Source: Pseudolabrys sp035718275
Lineage (GTDB): Bacteria > Pseudomonadota > Alphaproteobacteria > Rhizobiales > Xanthobacteraceae
Reading direction: 5' to 3'
Assembly: GCA_035718275.1 (NCBI GenBank)
Contig: DASTHI010000025.1
Span: forward strand, 212,830 to 276,829
DNA length: 64,000 nucleotides
Shown here: piece after piece, positions 52,500 to 61,376 of the stretch
Position numbering within the stretch: position 1 is the first letter of the stretch
Layout: the number at the start of each line of letters is the position of its first letter
Position numbers and translations under genes: made by a program
Notes under the pieces: generated by a model
Database searches by the model: none
Seen by the model: only the letters and a program-made list of their open reading frames with translations
Told to the model about the DNA's origin: nothing

Positions 52500-53405
52500 A
52501 TGCTGAAAAAGATGGGTCTTACCCCCGCCACGGCGTCGGAAGAGAAACTATCACCGCATCAGACTGCCGATATCGCAGCCATCCCATCGAAGACGCGGCG
52601 CAGCAAGCACCGCGCCGCCGGCAATCGCGAATTGCCTTCTGCGCCGCGCTCGGATCCTGCCGACAATTCCAGCCACGCCCGCCTCCAGCGACAAAAGATG
52701 GAAGTCGTTGGGGAGCTGACCACAGGCATCGCGCACGATCTCAAGAATCTTCTCACGGTCCTGAATGGAAATCTCGAAATGCTCGCAATGACGCGGGCGC
52801 ACGATCTAGGCGAACGGAGCAGACTCGTTGCCGAGGCTTGCCGCGTCGGCTCCGTCATGACGCAACTTGCAGCCAACCTGCTCGCCTATGCGCGGGAGGA
52901 GCCCCTTGATCGCTCAGTTGTCGAGATCGGCGAGATTGCCCGAACAACCGCCGGCTTCCTGTTGCGGATCCTTGGGGACGGAATTGCAGTCGATCTCGAG
53001 ATAAGGACATCCTCGAAGGCCAGCATCAACCTGGCGCAATTCCAGACGGCTTTGATGAATCTGGCTATCAACGCACGCGACGCCATGCCCTGTGGCGGGC
53101 GGGTGGTGATTGGCGTTGAGGAAGCCCTCCTCGATGGTGCTCAAGCATCCGCCTTGCGCGTGAAATCCGGACCGTTTGTTGTGGTCCGGGTCACCGACCA
53201 TGGCCGCGGAATGCCGAAGGAGACGCTGCGCCGCGCGTTTGACCCGTTCTTCACCACCAAGCCGCAGGGCAACGGCATGGGTCTGGCGACCGTGCGCGAG
53301 TTCGCAAAAGCTGTCGGCGGAACCGTGCGGGTCAGCAGCGAGGTCGGTCGCGGCACCACGTTCGAGCTTTGGATTCCATCCGAGAATAACCACGAGCGCG
53401 GCTGA
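52500..53405 (+). CDS. Stand-alone sensor histidine kinase without sensor domain
   Basis: A 301-residue soluble kinase. A basic, low-complexity N-terminal region of about 65 residues precedes the phospho-acceptor His in ELTTGIAHDLKNLLTVLNG, then the HATPase motifs MNLAINARDAM (N box), DHGRGM (G1), TTKPQGNGMGLATVREF (G2 region). No transmembrane or PAS domain is seen. ATG 52500 is chosen; a TTG at 52437 would add 21 residues. The divergent OmpR-type regulator is the best partner candidate; a HisKA of this class often pairs with hybrid receivers, so this is uncertain. Confidence 0.85.
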   Translation: MLKKMGLTPATASEEKLSPHQTADIAAIPSKTRRSKHRAAGNRELPSAPRSDPADNSSHARLQRQKMEVVGELTTGIAHDLKNLLTVLNGNLEMLAMTRAHDLGERSRLVAEACRVGSVMTQLAANLLAYAREEPLDRSVVEIGEIARTTAGFLLRILGDGIAVDLEIRTSSKASINLAQFQTALMNLAINARDAMPCGGRVVIGVEEALLDGAQASALRVKSGPFVVVRVTDHGRGMPKETLRRAFDPFFTTKPQGNGMGLATVREFAKAVGGTVRVSSEVGRGTTFELWIPSENNHERG

Positions 53406-53777
53406 CAGGCGTCTTCGGTCGCATCACTCTGCCTCCATCCAACCGCGGGCTGATTTAGAGCCACGCACCTGATCAATCCATTCCCGTCGCCGGTGGCGCT
53501 GGTCGAGCCGCATCGCTTGGCACCCGGCTCATCACAATTTGTCAAATCTTGTCACCGGAGCACCAGAACTCTCGCAACATTGAGCTTCTATGGTCATCGG
53601 TCCGGCAGTCCGCGCAATCCAATTTTGCTTCCTCTTGCTACGGGATTTCGCTGTCGCCGGAAATGAAGCCAACCCGATGTGGAGCCCGGCCGCAAAAACC
53701 ATCGGTCCATTCGCTGACGTAGAAGATTGGCGGGTGTCGATGATTAGCGGTGCGCCTCCACTAACAGGAGATGCATC
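53406..53777. other. Leader region of the type I secretion cassette
   Basis: No gene is supported in 372 bases. The last 97 bases (from about 53681) are repeated before the second paralogue, including the ribosome site AACAGGAG. The promoter of the cassette should lie here. Confidence 0.5.
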
Positions 53778-54524
53778 ATGAGTCAGAGCGATTATCCCCA
53801 CGATGGGAAAGATAAGGACAACCTGCAGGCGCAGCTTGAAGCGCAAGCGCAGGCGCAGGGCGAACTGCAAGGTCAGCTGCAAGGTCAGGGCCAGGGCGAA
53901 TATCAGGGCCAGAGCCAGCACCAGAGCTCCGACAACTATAACGTCAATGGCAATTTGAACTGCGATACGAACGCCAATGACAATGCCAACTGCAACATCA
54001 ATGCTAACTACAACACCAGCGTCACGACCGTTTGCGTCGACGTGAAGGTGTCGGAGCAGATCTCCGAATCGCCGCAGCAGGCGGCGATCGACATGAGCTG
54101 CCTGAAGATCGACATGCCTTGCAACGACGGCATCGTGAACCTGATGCCGGAGAACATCTATCAGACGATAGACGGCAGCGGCAGCAACGCCAACAATATC
54201 GTGTTCAACCTCGATCAGGTGAACAACCTCGTCAGCAATGGCGATGTCAGCAACGTCAGCAACGGCAATTGCGCCGATGTCGGCTTCTTGCAAGGCGGCG
54301 ATACCGTTGGCATCGGCAATGATGGCGACGGATTTTGGGGCGATGTCGGCAGCAACAACGGCGCCGGCGCGGCCTTCACCCAGTCGCTCGACAGTGCCGG
54401 CTCCGTGGACGCCATTGGCCAGAGCATCGTGCTCGGCGCCAACGTCCAGCTCAACAACCTGACCTTCACCGGTCATGACAGCGTCGTTGCCGATCACGGC
54501 AGCCATGCTGATCACAGCGGGTAA
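53778..54524 (+). CDS. Alternating Gln/Asn low-complexity protein, copy 1 (probable type I secretion substrate)
   Basis: A 248-residue protein with no N-terminal signal peptide. Every odd residue from 15 to 79 is Gln, Asn, Glu, Asp or Ser: first mostly Gln (LQGQLQGQGQGEYQGQ) then Asn (NANDNANCNINANYN). In an extended strand this puts all amides on one face, as in amyloid or beta-solenoid ladders. Then follow a conserved VCVDVKVSEQISESPQQ segment, the NNLVSNGDVSNVSNG region, and a C-terminus FTGHDSVVADHGS that may be the export signal. AACAGGAG precedes ATG 53778. I do not know a named family; substrate status is inferred from the adjacent exporter. Confidence 0.88.
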   Translation: MSQSDYPHDGKDKDNLQAQLEAQAQAQGELQGQLQGQGQGEYQGQSQHQSSDNYNVNGNLNCDTNANDNANCNINANYNTSVTTVCVDVKVSEQISESPQQAAIDMSCLKIDMPCNDGIVNLMPENIYQTIDGSGSNANNIVFNLDQVNNLVSNGDVSNVSNGNCADVGFLQGGDTVGIGNDGDGFWGDVGSNNGAGAAFTQSLDSAGSVDAIGQSIVLGANVQLNNLTFTGHDSVVADHGSHADHSG

Positions 54525-54538
54525 TACTTACGTGTTTT

Positions 54539-54560
54539 CCCGCGCGGGACACCGCGCGGG
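54539..54560 (+). terminator. GC-rich hairpin after copy 1
   Basis: Stem CCCGCGC/GCGCGGG with loop GGGACACC, 15 bases after the copy 1 stop. Only short T-runs flank it. It could cap or attenuate the transcript, giving more copy 1 message than downstream message. Confidence 0.45.
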
Positions 54561-54682
54561 TTCTTCGCTGAAGTAACTGGAAGTCAACCTAGGAGCCGGC
54601 CGCAGATCTGAGCCATTCGCTGACGTAGAAGATTGGCGGATGTCGATGAATTGCGGTGCGCCTCCATCAACAGGAGTGCATC

Positions 54683-55444
54683 ATGAGTCATCCTACAGAT
54701 CCCAAATATGATCCACCCAAAGAAGACCACGACAAGAACAACCTGCAGGCGCAACTCGAAGCGCAAGCGCAGGCGCAAGGCGAGCTGCAAGGTCAGCTGC
54801 AGGGCCAAGGCCAGGGCGAATACCAGGGCCAGAGCCAGCATCAGAGCTCCGAGAACTGCAACGTCAACGGCAACGTCAACTATGACGCGAATGCCAACGA
54901 CAACGCCAACTGCAACATCAACGCGAACTACAACGTCAGCAGCACGACCGTTTGCGTCGACGTGAAGGTGTCGGACCAGATCTGCGAATCGCCGCAGCAG
55001 GCGGCGATCGACATGAGCCAGCTGAGCATCTGCATGCCCGACAACGACGGCATCGTAAACCTGATGCCGGAGAACATCTATCAGACGATAGATGGCAGCG
55101 GCAGCAACGCTAACAACGTTGTGTTCAACCTCGACCAGGTGAACAACCTCGTCAGCAATGGCGACGTGTCATGCGTCAGCAACGGCGACGGCGCCAATGT
55201 CTTCGGACTGAAAGGCGGCGACACCGTCGGCATCGGCAATGGTGACGATCACTGGGGCGGAAGCGTCGGCAGCCACAATGGCGACGGCGCGGCCTTCACC
55301 CAGTCGCTCGACAGCGCCGGCTCGGTGGACGCCATTGGCCAGAGCATCGTGCTCGGCGCCAACGTCCAGCTTAACAACCTGACCTTCACCGGTCATGACA
55401 GCGTCGTTGCCGATCACGGCAGCACCGCTGATCATACGGGCTAA
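54683..55444 (+). CDS. Alternating Gln/Asn low-complexity protein, copy 2 (probable type I secretion substrate)
   Basis: A 253-residue paralogue of the preceding gene. The same register is kept: every even residue from 20 to 84 is Gln, Asn, Glu, Asp or Ser, shifted by five because of a longer start (MSHPTDPKYDPPKEDHDKNN). The Asn block reads NVNYDANANDNANCN. The middle and the last 48 residues are nearly identical to copy 1, including GAAFTQSLDSAGSVDAIGQ. AACAGGAG precedes ATG 54683. Preservation of the alternation after duplication suggests selection on it. Confidence 0.88.
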   Translation: MSHPTDPKYDPPKEDHDKNNLQAQLEAQAQAQGELQGQLQGQGQGEYQGQSQHQSSENCNVNGNVNYDANANDNANCNINANYNVSSTTVCVDVKVSDQICESPQQAAIDMSQLSICMPDNDGIVNLMPENIYQTIDGSGSNANNVVFNLDQVNNLVSNGDVSCVSNGDGANVFGLKGGDTVGIGNGDDHWGGSVGSHNGDGAAFTQSLDSAGSVDAIGQSIVLGANVQLNNLTFTGHDSVVADHGSTADHTG

Positions 55445-55457
55445 GGATTACCTGTTT

Positions 55458-55489
55458 CAGAACCCGCGCAGGACACCGCGCGGGTTCTG
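55458..55489 (+). terminator. Long GC-rich hairpin after copy 2
   Basis: A perfect 12-base stem CAGAACCCGCGC/GCGCGGGTTCTG with loop AGGACACC, 13 bases after the copy 2 stop and 65 bases before the next gene. No T-run follows, so it may slow rather than stop transcription, or protect the upstream message from decay. Confidence 0.55.
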
Positions 55490-55554
55490 CTCTGAAGTGA
55501 CAAGGCGTAGCGCAATCAGACGAATAACGCGCTTTCTTGCCGGGTGGTGTGCGT

Positions 55555-57516
55555 ATGGTTCCGAGCGGCCTCGCCGAGATCGTCGAACTGATTTGGCACT
55601 TCACCGGCTATCTCCGGCTTGATCCCGACGGCGTCGCAAGGGTGAGCATCAACTATAACGGCGCCCTTGTTCAGGCACCGCAGGACGAAACGCCACCCGA
55701 TATCACGCTCCAACCATTTAAGCCGCTACCCCAAGATCTCGACAGCGATCCGTCTCCCTCGGTGACCCTGCCCGATGCGGACGAGCTGCAATGGACGCTC
55801 CTGCGATGGCATCCCCAGCAGGATCATTTCCATCCGGAGCACATCGCGACCGCCCATCCCCTGCCGCTCCAGAATTTGACGCTGCCCCATGCGGGCGGCG
55901 ATGTTGTCGGCGACGGCGGTTTCGGGCTCATAACGATTGAGCCCATGATTAACCAGGAGATCATCGATCTCCGGCAGGTCAACATCATTTACAACAATGA
56001 CGAGGCGAGTGTCGGCTCGACGATATTGCCGCTCGAGCCTCTCGATACGGCCTCGACCCTCGTGTCGATGCTCCTCGACGCGCAAAATGCCGTTCCGGGC
56101 GAATTCATTCCGGACGAGGTCAACTCCACCTCGGTGCTACAGTTCGTCGCCGCGCGCGACTCCGATCCGGTCCAGACCCAGGCGAACGAAGCCCCCTACG
56201 CCGTTACGTCGGGCAAGTACATCAATGGGGAGCTGCAGGACCTGGATACGGATGTCCATCAGCTCACCAATGACATGCTCGACACCGCGTCCGCCGGGCT
56301 GGATACGGGAAGAATAGAGCCCATTCCCAGCGGCGATTACTCCGACACGGCCATTCAGAATCTCTCATTGGGAGGCAATACGGCCGTCAACGACGCCACG
56401 ATCTTCAGCGATTCCGGCCTCTGCGGCTCGATGCTGATCCTCGGCAACAGCTATCAAACCCAGGCGATTTTCCAGACCAATGTGCTGACGCAGAGCGATC
56501 ATTTTCAGATCACCCCCGGTGGCGATGCCGGCATCAGCTTCGTTTCGAATGTCGTCCAGAATATCGCGGATATTTCCGAAGATGGCGGCCTCGAGGGACC
56601 ATGGATCGTGGGCGGCCCCTTGAACTGGTCGGTCGACGTCCTGCACGGCTCGCTTTACGACGTCAAATGCATGTTGCAGACCAATTACATCAGCGACAAC
56701 GACGTCGTCTCGCAGACGCAGTCCTTCGGTTACAGCCTTGTCCTTGCCGGCTCCAACGAACAGGTCAATGCGGTCGATTTTCAAAGCCCCATGGGCCAAT
56801 GGGACCTCATCGTCATCGAGGGCAGCTATCACCGGCTCAATGTGATCGACCAAAAAAACGTGGTTCTCGACATGAACCACGCCTCGCAGGATTGGGTCGG
56901 ATCTGGCGGCGGGGATCCAGGCGCGCAGGGCATCATCGCTGGAAACAACGCGCTGCTCAACGACGCCACCATCGTCTATTTTGGAGCCACGGGCAGTCTC
57001 GGGACGACCGACAGCATGCTCGACCTCGCCAACGTGCTCGCCAGTGGCGAGACGCCGGATTCATCCCTGATCGCCACTGCCTTCCCCAATCTCATGGGAA
57101 CGATCCACGTCCTCTACGTGCAAGGCGACTATTACGACCTCAGCTACCTTTCACAGACGAACGTCATATCGGATGTCGATGTCGCTGCGCAGCTGCTGAC
57201 GACGGAAGGCAATGGCCAGCAGTCGATGACGACCGGAAGCAATTCGGCGATCAACTCAGCAGCGATCCTCGACACCGGAAGCCTGACGACCCCTTACGTG
57301 CAGGGCGATTCCTACAGCGACACGATTCTGATCCAGACGAACATTATCACAACCGATCCAAACATTACGACGAACGACCCGGCCAAGCTCGTCCCCGAGC
57401 TTGTCGCCTTCACTGGATCCGATGCACCTGATCATGCCGTGGATGCCCCGCAGCTCTTCGCTCCCGTCGCGGACAACCAGCACAACGGCGACATCCTGGC
57501 CGGTACGCTTCATTGA
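55555..57516 (+). CDS. Large repeat protein of the type I secretion cassette (hypothetical)
   Basis: A 653-residue protein with a short N-terminal lead that is not a clear signal peptide. Between about residues 275 and 600 there are five imperfect repeats of the form GxNxxxNxAxI...GxxYxxxxxxQTNxI (for example GNNALLNDATI / VQGDYYDLSYLSQTNVI and GSNSAINSAAI / VQGDSYSDTILIQTNII). The C-terminus has AFTGSDAPDH, reminiscent of the FTGHD...DH ending of the two paralogues. It overlaps or abuts the exporter ATPase gene. It may be another substrate or a surface scaffold. ATG 55555 is chosen; TTG 55537 is possible. Not recognised as a named family. Confidence 0.82.
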   Translation: MVPSGLAEIVELIWHFTGYLRLDPDGVARVSINYNGALVQAPQDETPPDITLQPFKPLPQDLDSDPSPSVTLPDADELQWTLLRWHPQQDHFHPEHIATAHPLPLQNLTLPHAGGDVVGDGGFGLITIEPMINQEIIDLRQVNIIYNNDEASVGSTILPLEPLDTASTLVSMLLDAQNAVPGEFIPDEVNSTSVLQFVAARDSDPVQTQANEAPYAVTSGKYINGELQDLDTDVHQLTNDMLDTASAGLDTGRIEPIPSGDYSDTAIQNLSLGGNTAVNDATIFSDSGLCGSMLILGNSYQTQAIFQTNVLTQSDHFQITPGGDAGISFVSNVVQNIADISEDGGLEGPWIVGGPLNWSVDVLHGSLYDVKCMLQTNYISDNDVVSQTQSFGYSLVLAGSNEQVNAVDFQSPMGQWDLIVIEGSYHRLNVIDQKNVVLDMNHASQDWVGSGGGDPGAQGIIAGNNALLNDATIVYFGATGSLGTTDSMLDLANVLASGETPDSSLIATAFPNLMGTIHVLYVQGDYYDLSYLSQTNVISDVDVAAQLLTTEGNGQQSMTTGSNSAINSAAILDTGSLTTPYVQGDSYSDTILIQTNIITTDPNITTNDPAKLVPELVAFTGSDAPDHAVDAPQLFAPVADNQHNGDILAGTLH

Positions 57517-57524
57517 GGGACACC

Positions 57525-59432
57525 GTGGACTCCCTTTCGCAAAACGAGGCGGCAGCCGCGCTCACCGACAATCAGGAAACGGGCACCGTAGCGAACGGTC
57601 ATGGCGGAGCAGCGAAAAGCCCGAGCGCTGCCAACGGCAGCCGCGGCGGCGCCAATGGCCATTCCAAGCCAGCCAACGGGCGCCAGGCGTCCCCCGTGCT
57701 GCAGCAGCGCATCGACAGCGACTTCCGCAATGTCCTCGGAACCGGACTGGCGGCGTGCCGCCGCAACGTTCTGACTGCTGCGATGTTTTCCTTCGTTGTC
57801 AATCTTCTTCTGCTCGCGATGCCGATCTACCTCTTTCAATTGTCGGACCGCGTCTACACAAGCCGGAGCATTGATACCCTGATCATGCTCTCGGTGGTGG
57901 TCGGAGGTGCCATCGTCGCGCATGTGTTCCTCGACATGATGCGGCGTTTCATCCTGATGCGCGTGGCGGTCGACGTTGAGGCAAAGCTGGGAGCCCCGGT
58001 TCTCAGCGCGGCGGCACGCGCATCGCAGAACGGCTCGAATCGCGAATTTCAGCTGCTAGGCGACCTTCAGCATCTGCGCCATTTCATCACCGGGCCGGTG
58101 ATCCTGCTGATGATGGACGTGCCGGTTGCGCCCATCTACCTCGCGGCGACATTCCTAATTCATCCCCATCTCGGATGGATCGTCGGCGGCACCGGCGCAA
58201 TTCTGTTTCTCATCGCGGTCATCAACCAGAAGCTCACCGCGGTCCCCTATACGCAGGCAAACACCTTCGCGATGCGGGCCAATCTCGCCGCCGACGCGAT
58301 GTCGCGCAATTCGCAGGTGATCAACGCGATGGGCATGATCCCGGAAGGCGTGCAGATCTGGGGCCGCGAGACGGCTGCCTCCCTCAAGGCGCATCTCTCG
58401 GCACAGGACCGCAACATCTACATGACGGCCATTTCGAAGATGGTGAGACTCTTTACCCAGGTCGCCATCCTTGGCTGGGGCGCCTATCTGGCCCTCGATA
58501 ACGACCTCACCGCCGGCATGGTCATTGCGGCCTCGATCATCGGCAGCCGCGCCCTATCGCCGGTCGAAGGAACCATCGAAGGCTGGCGCAGCTTCATCCA
58601 GGCCCGTGCGGCTTATGCCAGGATCCGCACACTCCTGGAGAATTCGCCGCTGAACTGGGAACGGCTTCGCCTGCCGCGGCCGGAGGGCCGGCTCACTGTC
58701 GAACGCATCCTCTATGTGCCGCCGCCTACTAAAAAAGTCATCCTCAACGGCATTTCTTTCGAGCTCGAGCCCGGAGAGTCGCTGGCCATTGTTGGCGCCT
58801 CTGGATCGGGAAAATCGACGCTGGCGCGCATGCTCGTCGGCTCGATCATTCCAACGGCCGGCAATGTTCGTCTCGATCGCATGGAGTTGCGGAACTGGGA
58901 TCCGCGCCAGTTCGGTCAGAGCGTCGGCTATCTGCCGCAGGACGTGCAGCTATTCCCGGCCTCGATCAAGGCGAATATCGCTCGCATGCGCGAGGACGTC
59001 ACCGACGAGATGATCTACGATGCAGCCGAGCTCGCCGACGTGCACGAGATGATCTCGCATTTTGCGCACGGCTACGAGACGCAGGTGCTGATCGACGGCA
59101 GCCCGCTTTCGGGCGGACAGAAGCAGCGGATCGGGCTCGCGCGCGCATTCTTCGGTGATCCGCGACTGGTGGTTCTCGACGAGCCGAACTCGAACCTCGA
59201 TGCGCCGGGCGAGCTCGCACTCGCCAACGCGCTCAGCAGAGCAAAGAAGCGCAAGATCACGGTGGTCGCAATCACGCAGCGGCCTGCTTTGCTGCAGAGC
59301 GCGGACAAGATCATGGTCATCAAGGAAGGAACGGCCCAGGCCATCGGCAAACGTGAAGACATCATCCCGCTGCTGACCGGTAATGGCGCCGCCAATGGCA
59401 AAGGCGCCCCTGCACCGGAGGTTTTCGCATGA
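57525..59432 (+). CDS. Type I secretion ABC transporter ATPase/permease (PrtD-like)
   Basis: Inner-membrane export ATPase of a type I secretion system, 635 residues. A Gly/Asn/Ala-rich N-terminal extension of about 60 residues precedes six transmembrane helices (for example MFSFVVNLLLLAMPIYLF) and the ATPase: Walker A GASGSGKSTLARML, signature LSGGQKQRIGLARAF, Walker B LVVLDEPNSNLD. The H-loop position reads TQRPALL, so the usual His is Gln. The GTG 57525 with GAGGG is preferred; TTG 57513 would overlap the previous stop. The outer-membrane TolC partner is not in the window. Confidence 0.93.
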   Translation: MDSLSQNEAAAALTDNQETGTVANGHGGAAKSPSAANGSRGGANGHSKPANGRQASPVLQQRIDSDFRNVLGTGLAACRRNVLTAAMFSFVVNLLLLAMPIYLFQLSDRVYTSRSIDTLIMLSVVVGGAIVAHVFLDMMRRFILMRVAVDVEAKLGAPVLSAAARASQNGSNREFQLLGDLQHLRHFITGPVILLMMDVPVAPIYLAATFLIHPHLGWIVGGTGAILFLIAVINQKLTAVPYTQANTFAMRANLAADAMSRNSQVINAMGMIPEGVQIWGRETAASLKAHLSAQDRNIYMTAISKMVRLFTQVAILGWGAYLALDNDLTAGMVIAASIIGSRALSPVEGTIEGWRSFIQARAAYARIRTLLENSPLNWERLRLPRPEGRLTVERILYVPPPTKKVILNGISFELEPGESLAIVGASGSGKSTLARMLVGSIIPTAGNVRLDRMELRNWDPRQFGQSVGYLPQDVQLFPASIKANIARMREDVTDEMIYDAAELADVHEMISHFAHGYETQVLIDGSPLSGGQKQRIGLARAFFGDPRLVVLDEPNSNLDAPGELALANALSRAKKRKITVVAITQRPALLQSADKIMVIKEGTAQAIGKREDIIPLLTGNGAANGKGAPAPEVFA

Positions 59433-60808
59433 AGCTCGTTCCGGCGAAAACAGCGGGCGTGCTCGCCGCAGTGCCTCCGCCGCGCACCTGGTACGATGAC
59501 ATCCCCCGCTCGACGGCGTTTCACAAACTCGGCGGCTGGGCCACCATTGCGGGGGCAGTCCTGGGCTTCGGGATCTGGGCCAACACGGCACTCATAACAG
59601 GCGCCGTCGTCGCGACCGGAATTTTCGTCACCACCGGCCAGAACAAGATCGTCCAGCATCTCGAGGGCGGAGTCATCAAGGAGATACTCGTTCGCGAGGG
59701 CGACATCGTCGAACCCGGGCAGACACTTGTCGTCCTCGACGACACGACGCCGCGTGCCGAGCTGCGCAGGCTTGCCCTCCGCAATGCCCTGGATACCGCC
59801 AAGATCGCTCGTTACACGGCCGAAATTCAGGGCGACCGCGAGGTGGACTTCCCTACCGACCTCGCCCCCAAGGCTGCGCGCCTGGATATCCGTGATATCG
59901 ATGAGATTATCGAGACGCAAAAGCTTGCCTTCGAGGCGCGCCGCAAGAACCTCGACACGCAGATTGCCGCGCTGACGGATTCCATCAACGCACTGCAGAA
60001 GCGCATAGATGCCGGCGGCCTGCAGGAAAACGCCGTCAGGCAGCAGGTCCATTTGATCCGCGAGGAGCTCGCGAGCAAGAGCACCCTGCTTCCAGGCGGG
60101 TTGATCAAGAAATCCGAGTTGCTCGCATTGCAGCGTACCGAGGCCGGCCTGATGGGAGAGATCGGACGGCTGGGCGGCGATATGGGTGACGCGAAAGCCC
60201 GCATCGCCCGCACGCGCGAGGAGATTGCAGGCGTGCGCGCCGCGGCGATCAAGGATGCCGTCGAGCAGCTGCATCAGGTGGGTGCCGAACTCGCCGATGT
60301 ACGGGAGCGGATGCGGGCCGCCGAGGGCGTGCTGAGCAGGATCGAAATCAAGGCTCCGGTGCGCGGTACGGTCGTCAAGCTTCGCTATCACACCCGTGGG
60401 GGCGTGATCGAGCCGGGCAAACCGGTCCTCGAAATCGTGCCGACGCCGGACGATCTCGTGGTCGAGGCGCGCGTGCGCTCGCGGGACATCGATCACGTCG
60501 AAATCGGACAGACTGCGGCGATCCGCCTGACTGCCCTCGACCAGCGCGTCACCCCGATCGCACATGGGCACGTCGTCTACGTGTCTGCCGATGCGGTACC
60601 GGACGATGCCAAGCCCGGACAGACGCCCGACACCTACGTCACCAGAGTTCGCCTCGATCACCGCGCTCTCGCGCCCGAGGACCCGAACTTCAAGCCGAAG
60701 CCGGGTATGCCGGCCGAGGTCTACATCCAGACCGGCTCGCGGACGTTCTTTGAGTATCTCATCAAGCCGGTCACCGACAGCATGCAGCGGGCCTTCCGCG
60801 AGCACTGA
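59429..60808 (+). CDS. HlyD-family type I secretion adaptor (membrane fusion protein)
   Basis: Periplasmic adaptor linking the ABC exporter to an outer-membrane channel, 459 residues. One N-terminal transmembrane helix (GGWATIAGAVLGFGIW), then lipoyl-like halves (QHLEGGVIKEILVREGDIV ... IEIKAPVRGTVVKL), a long coiled coil between them, and the C-terminal VTRVRLD and MPAEVYIQTGSRTFFEYLIKP. Its ATG overlaps the ATPase stop by four bases, so both are translated together. It ends seven bases from a convergent gene. Confidence 0.95.
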   Translation: MKLVPAKTAGVLAAVPPPRTWYDDIPRSTAFHKLGGWATIAGAVLGFGIWANTALITGAVVATGIFVTTGQNKIVQHLEGGVIKEILVREGDIVEPGQTLVVLDDTTPRAELRRLALRNALDTAKIARYTAEIQGDREVDFPTDLAPKAARLDIRDIDEIIETQKLAFEARRKNLDTQIAALTDSINALQKRIDAGGLQENAVRQQVHLIREELASKSTLLPGGLIKKSELLALQRTEAGLMGEIGRLGGDMGDAKARIARTREEIAGVRAAAIKDAVEQLHQVGAELADVRERMRAAEGVLSRIEIKAPVRGTVVKLRYHTRGGVIEPGKPVLEIVPTPDDLVVEARVRSRDIDHVEIGQTAAIRLTALDQRVTPIAHGHVVYVSADAVPDDAKPGQTPDTYVTRVRLDHRALAPEDPNFKPKPGMPAEVYIQTGSRTFFEYLIKPVTDSMQRAFREH

Positions 60809-60815
60809 GCCCGGG

Positions 60816-61283
60816 TCATCGCATGTACACGGTCATATATTCGCTGACATAGGAATCGAAGTGCCGCGCCCAAAGCGCGGCTTTCTTCTCCCGCTCCGGG
60901 TCGTCAGCCATGCCGGGATAAAGATCGGGCGCGGTGTCCGACTGCAGGGCCTGAAAGAAAGCAAGTGCGTTGCGGCATCCAAGCTCGAACCGCTCGTCAT
61001 GTGCTGCGCTGAGCGAACAGATTTCGTCACCAATCAGCTCGCCCCTCAATCCCGTGATCGTCGCCCATGACTGGCTTTGCACCGAAGCGAGGTCGTCCGT
61101 GCCCAGACCGCTGCCCTTCCAGGACGCTGTCAGCGTGATGAGCATGCCGATATAACCGACGAAATAGGGATCGAACCACAACGAGTCCGGAATTTCGCGT
61201 GCCGCCCTGCTTCGCGTCACGAATGGCAGAATTGTCGAGACGGCAACCTTGCGCGCACGCCGTGTCTTCCAGATTCTGAACAT
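60816..61283 (-). CDS. Conserved hypothetical protein (155 aa)
   Basis: A soluble-looking 155-residue protein with a basic N-terminus, an aromatic segment LWFDPYFVGYIGMLITL, and several charged helices ending DSYVSEYMTVYMR. I do not recognise a named family. Size, GC and the absence of in-frame odd codons fit a real gene. It is convergent with the HlyD gene and divergent from the next. Confidence 0.65.
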   Translation of the reverse strand: MFRIWKTRRARKVAVSTILPFVTRSRAAREIPDSLWFDPYFVGYIGMLITLTASWKGSGLGTDDLASVQSQSWATITGLRGELIGDEICSLSAAHDERFELGCRNALAFFQALQSDTAPDLYPGMADDPEREKKAALWARHFDSYVSEYMTVYMR

Positions 61284-61376
61284 CGCCCCACCGTCAGCCG
61301 AAATGCGTTACCCAGCCCGCATCTCGCATTCCACTTCCGCACCGGTTATCATCGTGGGCCCGGAGCGAAGCAATCC

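Larger units (their letters stand above)
53681..55489 (+). repeat. Tandem duplication of a ~0.9 kb leader-gene-hairpin unit
   Basis: Two units, about 53681-54591 and 54592-55489, share a conserved leader (GCTGACGTAGAAGATTGGCG region, 53707-53777 and 54613-54682), the whole coding sequence, and a GC-rich hairpin after the stop. Proteins differ mainly by scattered substitutions and a short N-terminal difference, so this is a fairly recent duplication kept in frame. Confidence 0.85.

Noticed and set aside
53778..55444. The Gln/Asn repeats as a CRISPR or simple DNA repeat array
   Set aside because: DNA units are irregular while protein alternation is exact and in frame; reading frame, ribosome sites and conserved C-termini show coding.
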